Under the pieces are notes generated by a model, which worked only from the letters and a program-made list of their open reading frames with translations, searched no databases and was not told the DNA's origin. 42,860 nucleotides of DNA from Bacillus sp. SD075 (GTDB lineage Bacteria; Bacillota; Bacilli; Bacillales; DSM-1321): NCBI RefSeq assembly GCF_017355165.1, contig NZ_JADILK010000037.1, positions 1 through 42,860 of the forward strand, written 5' to 3'. Made by a program: the position numbers and the translations under genes. Positions 1 to 7,762 of this stretch are shown piece by piece. Each line of letters begins with the position of its first letter. Within the stretch, counting starts at the first letter, position 1.

Positions 1-3
1 GAA

Positions 4-23
4 GGGACCAATGAAATGGTCCC
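4..23 (-). terminator. Hairpin downstream of cutC
   Basis: A perfect 7-bp stem (GGGACCA / TGGTCCC) with a 6-nt loop lies just past the 3' end of the minus-strand cutC reading frame. The window edge cuts off any T-tract, so its role as terminator is inferred from position. Confidence 0.5.
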
Positions 24-32
24 TCTCCAACA

Positions 33-713
33 TTATTTCTTTAGCAAGTTTACGATTTCTTTAGCTTTTTCTAATGTAACTCCTTCAATGATACTGTTAT
101 TTTTTCGAACAGCCGTACCGAAATGATAGTGACCGGTATGCAGTTCGGAATGGATAGAAAGGATATTATCCTTATTCAATCCGCTTCCAACCAGTATGGC
201 TATGTCGCCGCAGACTCTTTTCATTTGTTGAATCGTTTTCATGCGGCTAGAGAAATCCCCATGCCCACCTGAGGTCAATATCGTAGTGATTTCTGGATAA
301 TTTGCTAGGATTTCAGCTGAAATGACTGGGTCGTTTGTGTCATCGATGGCTCGGTGGAATGTAATCTCCAAACCTTCACATACGGTCAATAGTTCTTCGA
401 GGTATGGTCGATTGATTTCGTTTTTTTCATTTAATGCACCCAATACGACCCCATTCGCTCCCAGTGATCGAATGATTTGGATATCTTTTTTCATGATTTC
501 CAAATCATTTTGCGTATAACAAAACGACTGGCTATGAGGCCTTACCATCACGTTGACGGGTATCTACACGGAATTGACGGCAGCCTCTATCAGGGCGTGG
601 CTTGGAGTTAATCCCCCCTCGGCTAAAGAACTGACCAGCTCAATACGGTCTGCGCCCGATTCTTCAATTAAAATGGCATCTTCTATCGTTGTGGCAATGA
701 ATTCAATGTACAT
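33..713 (-). pseudogene. cutC: Copper homeostasis protein CutC, interrupted by an in-frame amber codon
   Basis: The product belongs to the CutC family (TIM-barrel, about 230 residues, linked to copper homeostasis; biochemical role unsettled). Reading the minus strand from ATG at 713, preceded by an AGGAAAGG ribosome site, gives a normal CutC N-terminus (MYIEFIATTIEDA, then SGADRIELVSSLAEGGLTPS) as far as VNSV. A TAG codon then interrupts, and the same frame resumes with IPVNVMVRPHS and runs 172 more codons to a normal C-terminus. Full length without the stop would be about 226 residues, as expected for the family. There is no frameshift; a single substitution, such as AAG to TAG, explains it. 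The downstream part could be re-initiated at GTG 551, but that would lack the first beta strand and helix. A sequencing error or suppression cannot be excluded. Confidence 0.8.
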
Positions 714-989
714 TGGATTTTCCTTTCCTGCATGCTAGTGTTATAAGAATAGTTTGTATAAGATTATTAAATCCATTAAGAATAGTAAAGTCAATTCATT
801 AATAGATACCATGACCCCTTAACAGATACTCTATGGTTTTCCTCAAATGGAATTTCTTTATTTCTCCTATTTATGAAACGAAATGAACATTAAAACGTAT
901 AAAAAAAAGAATATATTCAATGGTATATTTGAAAATGGAATGTTTGGCGAAGGAATTAAATGAAAATCATCATGACGGAGGTTATTTAA

Positions 990-1256
990 TTGGATAAAGA
1001 AAGTAAGGAAATAAAGAAATCGAGGTTTTACAAAGTAGGGATGGGGTTCCTTATCATTTCCCTTCTCACTTGGATCATTCCTGTCGCAGCTCCTTTTACG
1101 CCATTTTCGACTGCGGCTAAGGCTGGGGTCATAACAGGTGCGATTGTCTTTGCGGAAGTGATGTTTTGGGCAGGTGCGCTTTTGGTCGGGAAAGAAGTGG
1201 CCGCTAAATATAAAGGCTATTTAAACCCGAAAAATTGGAGAAAAGAAAAAGGTTGA
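990..1256 (+). CDS. Small two-TM membrane protein (transporter suffix domain-like)
   Basis: An 88-residue protein with two hydrophobic segments, at about residues 14-34 and 45-66, and a basic C-terminal tail (NPKNWRKEKG). It resembles the short Bacillus proteins annotated as transporter suffix domain proteins, whose function is unknown. The start is TTG at 990 with GGAGG at 977-981, an 8-nt spacing. It stands alone between cutC and a decayed Nudix gene. The inner-membrane location is inferred from hydrophobicity; the family assignment is from memory of similar proteins and is moderate. Confidence 0.7.
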   Translation: MDKESKEIKKSRFYKVGMGFLIISLLTWIIPVAAPFTPFSTAAKAGVITGAIVFAEVMFWAGALLVGKEVAAKYKGYLNPKNWRKEKG

Positions 1257-1284
1257 AGCTGAAGGGGGCTGGGAGTGAAGCCCC

Positions 1285-1559
1285 ATGGAAACTGAGTGGC
1301 TGAAAGTTTTCGATTCCAATGGCATTCAAACTGGCGTTGCCCCGGGAAGACGTCTTTTTATATGAAAGTGCACATTGCTTCGAATATTTCAGTTTCCGGA
1401 ATGTTGAAGGGTGTGCTGAATGACTCCGAAGAGCTTTGGACCGGAGCGAAGGACAAGGTGAATAGTAAGGAATTTGAAATGAATCAAGAAGGATGTAGGA
1501 TGATGTTCGATCGATTTTTTGGACGAGATGAGTTCGTGCCGCATGATCGTTCCCATTAA
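1285..1559 (+). pseudogene. Nudix hydrolase remnant, internally deleted and frameshifted
   Basis: ATG at 1285 (GGGAG at 1271-1275) opens a frame reading METEWLKVFDSNGIQTGVAP, the typical N-terminus of the Nudix/isopentenyl-diphosphate-isomerase-like group. The frame breaks near 1345. The next piece, EDVFLYESAHCFEYFSF, follows in a second frame. A third frame (about 1390-1559) ends with a family-like tail, KEFEMNQEGCRMMFDRFF followed by DEFVPHDRSH, matching the usual ending (GFE-x-NE-x-GE ... FVPHE-x-SY). The middle, including the GX5EX7REUXEEXGU Nudix box, is absent; total length is about 92 codons against roughly 200 expected. The gene cannot encode an active hydrolase. The frame 1296-1559 taken alone would look like an unknown 87-residue protein, which I think is misleading. 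Confidence 0.65.
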
Positions 1560-1605
1560 GAAAGCATCAATAGATTGATCAGAGAAAACCTCACTAAATG
1601 AAAAT

Positions 1606-1646
1606 AAAGCCCCGCCAAAACGATTCAAGTTTTGGCGGGGCTTTTT
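1606..1646 (+). terminator. Rho-independent terminator
   Basis: A 15-bp stem (AAAGCCCCGCCAAAA paired with TTTTGGCGGGGCTTT) with a 9-nt loop and a T-run. It follows the Nudix remnant and has A/T runs on both sides, so it may work in both directions. Confidence 0.85.
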
Positions 1647-1859
1647 AAACATTAAGTATATCGACCTGTGTCTTTCCAGGGGAACCGCAGCCTATTGGCT
1701 CGTTTTATCCTAGCTTGATACGCATTTGTCCTGAATTGCTCATAGGGATAATGACTTTGTCTCTGTAGTGATTCAGTTGATAAAGCGAGATATATCAGAC
1801 TGTTATAGCGATTGCAGGATGCAGTTTATGTAGTTTTCATGAACTAGGGAATTTATCAC

Positions 1860-1887
1860 TTGTAAGAATATGACAAAATTGTAAGAT
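1860..1887 (+). promoter_or_regulatory. Candidate sigma-A promoter of the DUF2690 pair
   Basis: TTGTAA (1860-1865), a 16-nt spacer and TAAGAT (1882-1887) lie about 40 bases before the first DUF2690 start. Found by eye; no experimental support. Confidence 0.4.
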
Positions 1888-1926
1888 GAATAGTGTACAA
1901 ATTTTGTTAAGGGGATGAGTGAAATA

Positions 1927-2388
1927 ATGAAAAAAATGGTTTTAAGTATTTCATTTTTTGTAGCTTCTTTAGTCCTTTTTGGCTCCCTTGAATTCTTTGC
2001 CAGCAAAGTATCGGCAGAAACACACACTTATGATGGAAAAAGTCCTTACTATAATAGTTGTGCGAATAGCGCAGTCACGAAGAAGTCCGTGAAAATTTAT
2101 GCCAACGGTGCTTCAGCCAATTTGGAGTTGAAATTCAGCACAACTTGTAAAACGGCTTGGGCGAAGATGACCCTAAGCAGACCGGCTAAAACGGATGGGG
2201 AGGCAACGGCATTGGTTGTCAGAAATACCGATAATAAACAATTTAGCTGTGCATCTCCTGGAGGAAATGGCGAAATAAATAAAGGTCAAACGTCATGCTA
2301 TACACCAATGGTATATGATTTAGATCCGCGAAAAGCAAAAGCGGTCGCTTTTTGGCCATATACAGCAGGTGAAACCGGCTGGTATTAA
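1927..2388 (+). CDS. Secreted DUF2690 protein, copy 1 (YjfA-like)
   Basis: A small exported protein. From ATG 1927 the product is 153 residues with a lysine-started signal peptide, a hydrophobic core at about 5-22 and a likely cleavage after VSA, leaving ETHTYDGKSPYYNSC at the mature end. The mature part has four cysteines (NSC, TTC, FSC, TSC), suggesting two disulfides, plus the GGNG and DPRKA motifs shared with copy 2. The family resembles B. subtilis YjfA (DUF2690), an uncharacterised secreted protein. An ATG at 1915 is in frame, but AAGGGG at 1909-1914 is too close to it, so 1927 fits better. It is followed 51 bases later by a paralogue, probably in the same transcript. Confidence 0.85.
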   Translation: MKKMVLSISFFVASLVLFGSLEFFASKVSAETHTYDGKSPYYNSCANSAVTKKSVKIYANGASANLELKFSTTCKTAWAKMTLSRPAKTDGEATALVVRNTDNKQFSCASPGGNGEINKGQTSCYTPMVYDLDPRKAKAVAFWPYTAGETGWY

Positions 2389-2439
2389 TGAAAAAAGAAA
2401 AACCTTCATCTATTTTTATGCAAAGAAAGGATGAATGAA

Positions 2440-2916
2440 ATGAATAAAAAGCTTAAAATGATAGGGTTATCCATGGTGATGACACTGTCGATGTTTCTTG
2501 TCGACTTTGGATTTGGAAAAAATCAAGCACTGGCAGAAACACATGCTTATGATGGAAAAAGTCCATATTATAATAGTTGTGCAAGTTCGGCGGTTACAAA
2601 GGATAAAAAATGGATCGATTCCAATTCGTATGTAGAATTGAAATTCAGCACTGTCTGTAAAACCGCCTGGGCAAAAGTGACCGTAACTCGTCCAGCCGTT
2701 TACAACCATGAAGCGGATGCCAGGATCGTCCGAAGTACTGATGGCAAAGCCTATACATGCGCCAGTTCCGGGGGCAACGGTATCGTGAACAAAGGGCAGA
2801 CTTCGTGCTATACATCAATGGTATATGATTATGACCCGCGCAAAGCTCAGGCCCAGGGGATACATGCGATCCCTAATAGTGATGCATATAACAAAGCGGT
2901 GACGATTTGGTACTAA
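2440..2916 (+). CDS. Secreted DUF2690 protein, copy 2 (YjfA-like)
   Basis: A 158-residue paralogue of the upstream gene. It has a signal peptide (NKKLKMIGLSMVMTLSMFL) with likely cleavage after ALA, then ETHAYDGKSPYYNSC, and the same four cysteines. AGAAAGG at 2424-2430 sits 9 bases before ATG 2440, favouring it over ATG 2431. The C-terminal tail is longer than in copy 1 (an extra AQAQGIHAIPNSDAY-like stretch), while both end in WY. The tandem arrangement points to a local duplication followed by divergence. Its extracellular role is unknown. Confidence 0.85.
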   Translation: MNKKLKMIGLSMVMTLSMFLVDFGFGKNQALAETHAYDGKSPYYNSCASSAVTKDKKWIDSNSYVELKFSTVCKTAWAKVTVTRPAVYNHEADARIVRSTDGKAYTCASSGGNGIVNKGQTSCYTSMVYDYDPRKAQAQGIHAIPNSDAYNKAVTIWY

Positions 2917-2928
2917 AAAACTAAGGCT

Positions 2929-2962
2929 CAAAAAAAGCATCCTTATAGTCGGATGCTTTTTT
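2929..2962. terminator. Bidirectional terminator between DUF2690 copy 2 and adaB
   Basis: AAAAAAGCATCC and GGATGCTTTTTT form a 12-bp stem around an 8-nt loop. It has a T-run on both strands and lies between convergent genes. Confidence 0.85.
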
Positions 2963-2983
2963 GCGGTCAGATTGCACTCACGC

Positions 2984-3502
2984 CTACATATCTGCTTCCA
3001 ATTGAAGTAGATATTGTTTCATCTCCGTACCTCCGCGGTATCCGGTAATGGCTCCGTTTTTTCCGATAACCCGGTGACATGGCACCGTGATCAGAACAGG
3101 ATTGGCACCAATGGCCGTACCGACCGCCCTAACAGCTGCAGGTCTTTGGATGATTTGGGCAATATCGGAATAGGAACAGGTTTTGCCATAAGGTATTTGA
3201 TTCAGCGCTGCCCAAATTTCTTGTTGAAAGGGCGTACCGTTTACATCTGTCGGAAGAGAGAAAGTCTGCCTGGTCCCATTGAAATATTCTAGGAGTTCAT
3301 TTAGATAGGGTGATAAGGCTTTTTCATTTTCAACAAGGCTCGACATTGGAAAGCGCTTTTGTAGCCAAGACTTCAGTTCTTCATACGTTTGACCGGGAGA
3401 GCCTACATAGCAAAGCCCTTTTCCCGTTTTGGCCACATATAACTGCCACCTATCATAATGCAATATGGCCCAATCAATGGTTTGTTCTTTATCATTCTTC
3501 AT
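2984..3502 (-). CDS. adaB: Methylated-DNA--[protein]-cysteine S-methyltransferase
   Basis: Suicide repair enzyme that moves the methyl group from O6-methylguanine to its own cysteine. The C-terminal DNA-binding domain contains the active-site PCHRVIG motif (Cys near residue 140), followed by ITGYRGG, and the RAVGTAIGANP helix just before. From ATG 3502 it is 172 residues, normal for the family. A GTG at 3511 is also in frame, but the GGAG abuts it. It overlaps the 3' end of adaA by 11 bases, so the two are translated as a coupled pair as in the B. subtilis adaptive-response operon. Expression should follow AdaA. Confidence 0.93.
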   Translation of the reverse strand: MKNDKEQTIDWAILHYDRWQLYVAKTGKGLCYVGSPGQTYEELKSWLQKRFPMSSLVENEKALSPYLNELLEYFNGTRQTFSLPTDVNGTPFQQEIWAALNQIPYGKTCSYSDIAQIIQRPAAVRAVGTAIGANPVLITVPCHRVIGKNGAITGYRGGTEMKQYLLQLEADM

Positions 3503-4088
3503 ATTCTTCACGCTCCAAAGCTTGAGTTTTAAGATAAGCTTTCCGATATCCTGAAGGGGTATTCCCCATTTTCCTTTTGAATAGCATCATGAAATAGGGT
3601 GTGCTCGAGAACCCGACAGCCAAGCCTATTTCAGTTATCGGCTGTTCGGAGTTTTCCAGCAGCCTCGTTGCTTTTTCAAGGCGAAGCCGTTGAATGTACT
3701 CAGTGGGCGATATCCCCTTCACACGCTTGAATGAGCGTTGTAAATGATAAGGGCTGCCGTGGGAAATATCCGCCAATTTGTTCAATGTGAGGGGTTCACT
3801 GTAATGGGTGTCGATCCAATCGGCTATTTGCTCAACCCATTCTTCTGTCGGCAAATTCAGCCCTTCCGGTTTACACCGTTTACAAGGCCGGAAATTTTCT
3901 TCCAATGCCATCATGGCATTTTGGAAAATCTTCACGTTTTCCTTATTCGGCATCCTGGATTTACAGGAGGGCCTGCAAAAGATGCCCGTCGTAATCACTC
4001 CGTATAAAAAATGATCATCATATGCTGCATCGCACTCTATAATTGCTTTCCAATATTCATTCGGGAAATCGGCTTTTTTCGGATTCAC
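3492..4088 (-). CDS. adaA: AdaA: methylphosphotriester-DNA methyltransferase and AraC-type activator
   Basis: Sensor and activator of the response to methylating agents. The N-terminal zinc domain has the ligands C38, C42, C69 and C72 (FCRPSC and CKRC); in this family the first cysteine takes the methyl group from a phosphotriester, which raises DNA affinity. Residues about 95-190 form an AraC/XylS helix-turn-helix pair (LADISHGSPYHLQRSFKRV and GFSSTPYFMMLFKR). I start it at GTG 4088, which has AGAGGTGA 6 bases upstream, giving 198 residues; the longer frame to 4157 has no ribosome site and adds unrelated residues. It is transcribed divergently from alkA. Confidence 0.93.
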   Translation of the reverse strand: MNPKKADFPNEYWKAIIECDAAYDDHFLYGVITTGIFCRPSCKSRMPNKENVKIFQNAMMALEENFRPCKRCKPEGLNLPTEEWVEQIADWIDTHYSEPLTLNKLADISHGSPYHLQRSFKRVKGISPTEYIQRLRLEKATRLLENSEQPITEIGLAVGFSSTPYFMMLFKRKMGNTPSGYRKAYLKTQALEREEYEE

Positions 4089-4152
4089 TACATTCACCTC
4101 TGCTTTTAGTATACAAGAAAGGGTTGATATACAAACATTTTGATAATATAAA

Positions 4153-4223
4153 AGCAAGATAACGTAATTACTCCATTATATTTGTTAAAATAAGGGGATT
4201 TAATGAAAGAGCAAGATAACGTA
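4153..4223. promoter_or_regulatory. Candidate AdaA operator: two direct copies of a 14-bp motif
   Basis: AGCAAGATAACGTA occurs at 4153-4166 and again, perfectly, at 4210-4223, 57 bases apart in the divergent adaA/alkA region. One copy lies about 40 bases upstream of an adaA -10-like TATACT (minus strand, 4108-4113). The other sits where the -35 of an alkA promoter with a TAGAAT -10 would be. Both promoters lack a good -35, as expected of activated promoters. AdaA binding is inferred. Confidence 0.6.
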
Positions 4224-4262
4224 TCGGTTTGTCATTAGAATAAAGCTAAAGGAGGGAGCAGG

Positions 4263-5189
4263 ATGAAAGAGACATTAACCAATGATGAAGGCAGGATTGA
4301 ATTGAGAATCCGTGCACCAAAAGAGTTTCGTTTTTCGGAAAATCTTAAATACTTATCAAGATCCTCCAATGAATGTCTGTTCGATATTGTTGATCAAAAG
4401 ATTTATCGAGCACTTGATGTCGAAAATGAGACATTTTTAATAGAAATCAGTGCGATGAATGAAATGGAGCTGACCGTTCGATTTCCAGGACGAACAGCAC
4501 CGATGGATAATCAGGTAAAGGATGCAGTTTCCCAATACGTTCGTCACTGGTTCGATCTTGAGACAAACCTGCTTCCTTTTTATGAGATGGCCCAAAAGGA
4601 CCCTTTATTGCAAAAGCCTGTAAGCCAATTCTTCGGTTTGAGAAATATGGGCATCCCTGATTTATTTGAAGCGATTGCCTGGGGAATACTTGGACAGCAG
4701 ATTAACTTGACTTATGCCTATACCTTGAAACGGAGGCTTGTGGAGGGATTTGGTGATTTTGTTGAATTCGCAGGAAAGCGATATTGGCTGTTTCCAAAGC
4801 CTGATGCGATCGCGAAATTGACGGTCGAAGATTTCGCCGATTTGAGGATGACGGTGAAGAAGTGTGAATATTTAATAGGTGTTTCTCAACTGATTGCAGA
4901 AGGGGAACTTACAAAAGAAAAGCTTTTGAATGCAAAGGATGAAAAAGAGGCCGAAAAAATGCTGACCAACATACGTGGAATCGGTCCGTGGACAGCAAAC
5001 TATGTCTTGATGCGCTGTTTGCGTTTTCCAGCAGCCTTTCCCATCGATGACGTCGGCCTGCATAATTCCATGAAACTGGTCCTGCAAACGGAAGCAAAAT
5101 CAACGAAAGCGGAAATCCGGAAACTATCGGAAGCGTGGGCCGATTGGGAATCCTATGCGACCTTCTATTTATGGAGATTGCTATATTGA
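4263..5189 (+). CDS. alkA: DNA-3-methyladenine glycosylase II
   Basis: Base-excision enzyme that removes 3-methyladenine and other alkylated bases. The 308-residue protein has an AlkA N-terminal region (1-110), then the HhH-GPD fold: FEAIAWGILGQQIN at about 137-150, the helix-hairpin-helix LTNIRGIGPWTANYVLMR near 234-251 and the catalytic aspartate in PIDDVGL near 262. ATG 4263 is preceded by a strong AGGAGGGAG. It is divergent from adaA-adaB, so direct base excision and methyl transfer are probably induced together. Confidence 0.93.
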   Translation: MKETLTNDEGRIELRIRAPKEFRFSENLKYLSRSSNECLFDIVDQKIYRALDVENETFLIEISAMNEMELTVRFPGRTAPMDNQVKDAVSQYVRHWFDLETNLLPFYEMAQKDPLLQKPVSQFFGLRNMGIPDLFEAIAWGILGQQINLTYAYTLKRRLVEGFGDFVEFAGKRYWLFPKPDAIAKLTVEDFADLRMTVKKCEYLIGVSQLIAEGELTKEKLLNAKDEKEAEKMLTNIRGIGPWTANYVLMRCLRFPAAFPIDDVGLHNSMKLVLQTEAKSTKAEIRKLSEAWADWESYATFYLWRLLY

Positions 5190-5278
5190 ATTTGTGTATA
5201 TTCCAATTATCGTCGATATATCCCTGATTTCGGAGATGAAACTGTAAGTTTCAGAGGTGAATTGCATTTCCAGCCCAA

Positions 5279-5306
5279 ACACCTTGAGTACATATATCAT
5301 AACTTA
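5279..5306 (+). promoter_or_regulatory. Possible sigma-K promoter
   Basis: An AC at 5279-5280, a 17-nt spacer and CATAACTTA (5298-5306, matching CATANNNTA) lie upstream of the Gly/Pro-rich gene. The motif is short and could occur by chance; it agrees with a late mother-cell role for that gene. Confidence 0.3.
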
Positions 5307-5336
5307 TTACATTCAATCTTAAAGGGGTGAATGACC

Positions 5337-5720
5337 ATGTATATGTACCCAATATACCATTATGAAGATCAAGCTTCTCTTGAACGGCAGTTTCCCGGTC
5401 TACCCGGCTTTCCGGGTATCCCTGGTTTACCTCAATTTCCAGGTCAACCAGGACCGCCGCCGAGTTCGCAGGCACCAAAAGCTCCCCCGCCAGCGTTTAT
5501 CCCCCACCAGCAATCGGCTTCAACATTTGCCGTAGATCCAGGTGCCATTTCGTTTTGTCTGTTCAGGAATACTTTCATATGGCTAAACAATGGTGCGCGT
5601 TTCTGGTATTTCCCCATTTTCGTCGGTCCGCGTTCTGTTGCCGGATTCAGATGGAATGGCAGGTTCTGGTCGATTTTTGGTATCGATACTAGACAAATCA
5701 ATTCTTTTAGCTGTTTTTGA
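5337..5720 (+). CDS. Gly/Pro-rich protein with conserved aromatic C-terminal domain, possibly spore coat-associated
   Basis: A 127-residue protein. Residues about 18-45 are collagen-like, with FPGLPGFPGIPGLPQFPG, then a Pro/Ala linker, then a Cys/aromatic-rich C-terminal domain (CLFRNTFIWLNNGARFWYFP, GPRSVAGFRWNG, ending SFSCF). Similar short Gly/Pro-rich proteins with this tail occur in spore formers. I know no proven function; spore surface location is an inference supported only by composition and a possible sigma-K motif. AAAGGGG (5321-5327) better suits ATG 5337 than ATG 5331. It is monocistronic, with its own terminator. Confidence 0.7.
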   Translation: MYMYPIYHYEDQASLERQFPGLPGFPGIPGLPQFPGQPGPPPSSQAPKAPPPAFIPHQQSASTFAVDPGAISFCLFRNTFIWLNNGARFWYFPIFVGPRSVAGFRWNGRFWSIFGIDTRQINSFSCF

Positions 5721-5757
5721 AAAAATGCTCAAAGGAGATGTTTCCTTTGAGCATTTT
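5721..5757 (+). terminator. Rho-independent terminator
   Basis: AAAATGCTCAAAGGA pairs with TCCTTTGAGCATTTT around a short loop, followed by Ts, directly after the Gly/Pro-rich gene. Confidence 0.85.
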
Positions 5758-5759
5758 TT

Positions 5760-6127
5760 GTTGCAGATTGTTTTGCTTTCTTCCAATACGATAAGGAGAT
5801 CCAAGGTGTAAAACAGCTGCTCCTTGATCGGCGTGACCTTCTTTCTAAAATAGGACACGGAGAAATACTCCTATAACCTCAAGAAGTACCTCGGGTGACA
5901 CGATATCAGAAAGAAAAAGGGCTGGAAAAATAATGCGAAAGGTTGATGAGCATATAAATCATTTGAAAAGGAATAAAGAAATTCATTAGGCTCTCCCTTT
6001 TTTGTTACTTAAATCCTTTCATTTTTGAATGTTGCAAAATATATGGCCAACAATGTTCAATATTTAATAGAAATGGTAAAATCATTATGCTCCTATAAAA
6101 TTTAGAGACTGAAAATGAAAATAGAGG
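5760..6127. other. Intergenic stretch without a recognised gene
   Basis: About 370 bases between the terminator and the sensor kinase. The minus strand has a GTG-started frame (5858 down to 5583) with a weak GGAG, but it runs back through the terminator and over the 3' end of the coat-like gene, and its protein is not recognisable. I see no convincing promoter or RNA structure. Confidence 0.5.
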
Positions 6128-6133
6128 ATGCTG

Positions 6134-7762
6134 TTGAATATGAGGAAAGTATCGTTGGAAACCAAGATTCTCGGGTTAGTCTTATCGTTGAGCCTGTTTT
6201 TGATCCTTTTATTGACGACTACTTTTTCCTTTATGGAAGCAAGGCAAATAGCGAAGGATAAAGGTCAATTGGCGTTGGAGCTTTCAAAGACGATTAGTTT
6301 CATGCCTACTGTTACAGGAGCTTTTGAAACGGATGATCCCGCTGTCACAATCCAGCCGATTGTCGAAAAGATCCGCAGGGAAACAGGGGCTGAGTTCATC
6401 GTTGTAGGGAATGCGGAGGGAGTTCGCTATTCCCATCCGCTTGCTTCTGAAATTGGGAAGCGGATGGAAGGCGGAGATAATAGCAGGGCCATTCGTGAAG
6501 GCGAATATTATGTTTCCGAAGCAGCAGGTTCACTCGGTCTTTCCCTTCGGGGGAAGTCACCGATATTCAATGAAGATGGAAAAATAATCGGAATCGTCTC
6601 CGTCGGTTTTTTAGTGGATGATGTCCGAGCCCAAATTTTCAAGGATTTGTCCAAAGAGATGATTGTATCTTTAGTGGCCATCATGATATCGATCATTGGC
6701 AGTTACATGCTGGCAAGGAGCATACGTAAAGATACACTGGGGCTGGAACCATTTGAAATAGCCAATTTATATAAAGAAAAAAATGCAGTGCTGCAATCGG
6801 TGAAAGAAGGGATTCTGGCCATTGACCAAAATGGGTTGATTACGTCGATGAATCAGCCGGCGAAAAAATTGCTGGATATTAAAGAGTCCGTTCGCCATTT
6901 GAACGTGGATGGCCTATTTCCTTCGAAGTATTTATTCGAAGTGCTGAAGTCCGGTGAACCGCAAATGGATAAGGAGATTACATGGAAAGACAAATCCATC
7001 ATTGTTAATTGTACGCCAATCTTCGATAGTGAAGGGGTAAGCGGTGTTGTCGCTTCGTTCCGTGATCGAACGGAAATTGAGGAAATGGTCAACACATTAT
7101 CTGAAGTGAAGATGCATTCAGAGGATTTAAGGGCACAAACTCATGAATTTACCAATAAACTATACGTCCTTTCAGGATTGATACAATTAGGGGAATACGA
7201 TGAAGCGATAGAAATGATCCAAAGCGAAACTTCCGAATTGCATTCCCTGAACCGTGTCGTGTTCGAACAGATAAAGGATACAAAGGTGCAAGCCCTGTTA
7301 CTTGGTAAGATTGGCAAAGCATCGGAAAAGAAGATCATCTTTGAAATAGACGCACAAAGTTACCTAGAGAAACTGCCGGATCATATAAAATTGTCACAAC
7401 TAACATTGATTCTAGGCAACATTATCGATAATGCACTTGAAGCGGTTTCTAGCATGGAAAAGCCACTCGTGAAATTTTTCGCCACTGATATCGGAAATGA
7501 TATGGTATTTGAAGTGAGTGATAACGGAAAAGGAATACATGAGGATGCTATCGCCCATATTTTCGATCGGGGTTTCACTTCGAAAAACAGCGGAAGTCCA
7601 AGTGGTTATGGACTTTCGAATGCAGATCATGTCGTAAAAGAGCTGGGCGGCATCATCGAAGTGCAAAGCGAGGATGGAAACACCATATTCACCGTGTATC
7701 TTCCTAAAGAACAGAGAGGGGGGAAGGATGATGAAGATAAAAACAGTCATCGCAGAAGATGA
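6134..7762 (+). CDS. citS: Citrate-type sensor histidine kinase (CitS/DcuS family)
   Basis: Membrane sensor for an extracellular di- or tricarboxylate, here probably citrate. It has TM1 at about residues 12-34, an extracytoplasmic PASC/sCache sensor domain (about 38-178, with GNAEGVRYSHP and GKSPIFNEDGKIIG), TM2 at about 182-200, a PAS domain (about 220-325) and a kinase core. The phospho-acceptor lies in AQTHEFTNKLYVLSGL, typical of the Spo0B-like CitA/DcuS class, followed by the N-box GNIIDNALEAV and DNGKGI ... GYGLSNA. The start is uncertain: ATG 6128 abuts the GAGG (6124-6127), TTG 6134 has 6-nt spacing and ATG 6140 has 12. It overlaps the response regulator gene by 35 bases. Confidence 0.88.
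   Translation: MNMRKVSLETKILGLVLSLSLFLILLLTTTFSFMEARQIAKDKGQLALELSKTISFMPTVTGAFETDDPAVTIQPIVEKIRRETGAEFIVVGNAEGVRYSHPLASEIGKRMEGGDNSRAIREGEYYVSEAAGSLGLSLRGKSPIFNEDGKIIGIVSVGFLVDDVRAQIFKDLSKEMIVSLVAIMISIIGSYMLARSIRKDTLGLEPFEIANLYKEKNAVLQSVKEGILAIDQNGLITSMNQPAKKLLDIKESVRHLNVDGLFPSKYLFEVLKSGEPQMDKEITWKDKSIIVNCTPIFDSEGVSGVVASFRDRTEIEEMVNTLSEVKMHSEDLRAQTHEFTNKLYVLSGLIQLGEYDEAIEMIQSETSELHSLNRVVFEQIKDTKVQALLLGKIGKASEKKIIFEIDAQSYLEKLPDHIKLSQLTLILGNIIDNALEAVSSMEKPLVKFFATDIGNDMVFEVSDNGKGIHEDAIAHIFDRGFTSKNSGSPSGYGLSNADHVVKELGGIIEVQSEDGNTIFTVYLPKEQRGGKDDEDKNSHRRR

Noticed and set aside
5583..5858. 91-codon minus-strand frame with a weak GGAG before GTG 5858
   Set aside because: It passes through a terminator and over the 3' part of the Gly/Pro-rich gene; the protein is not recognisable.
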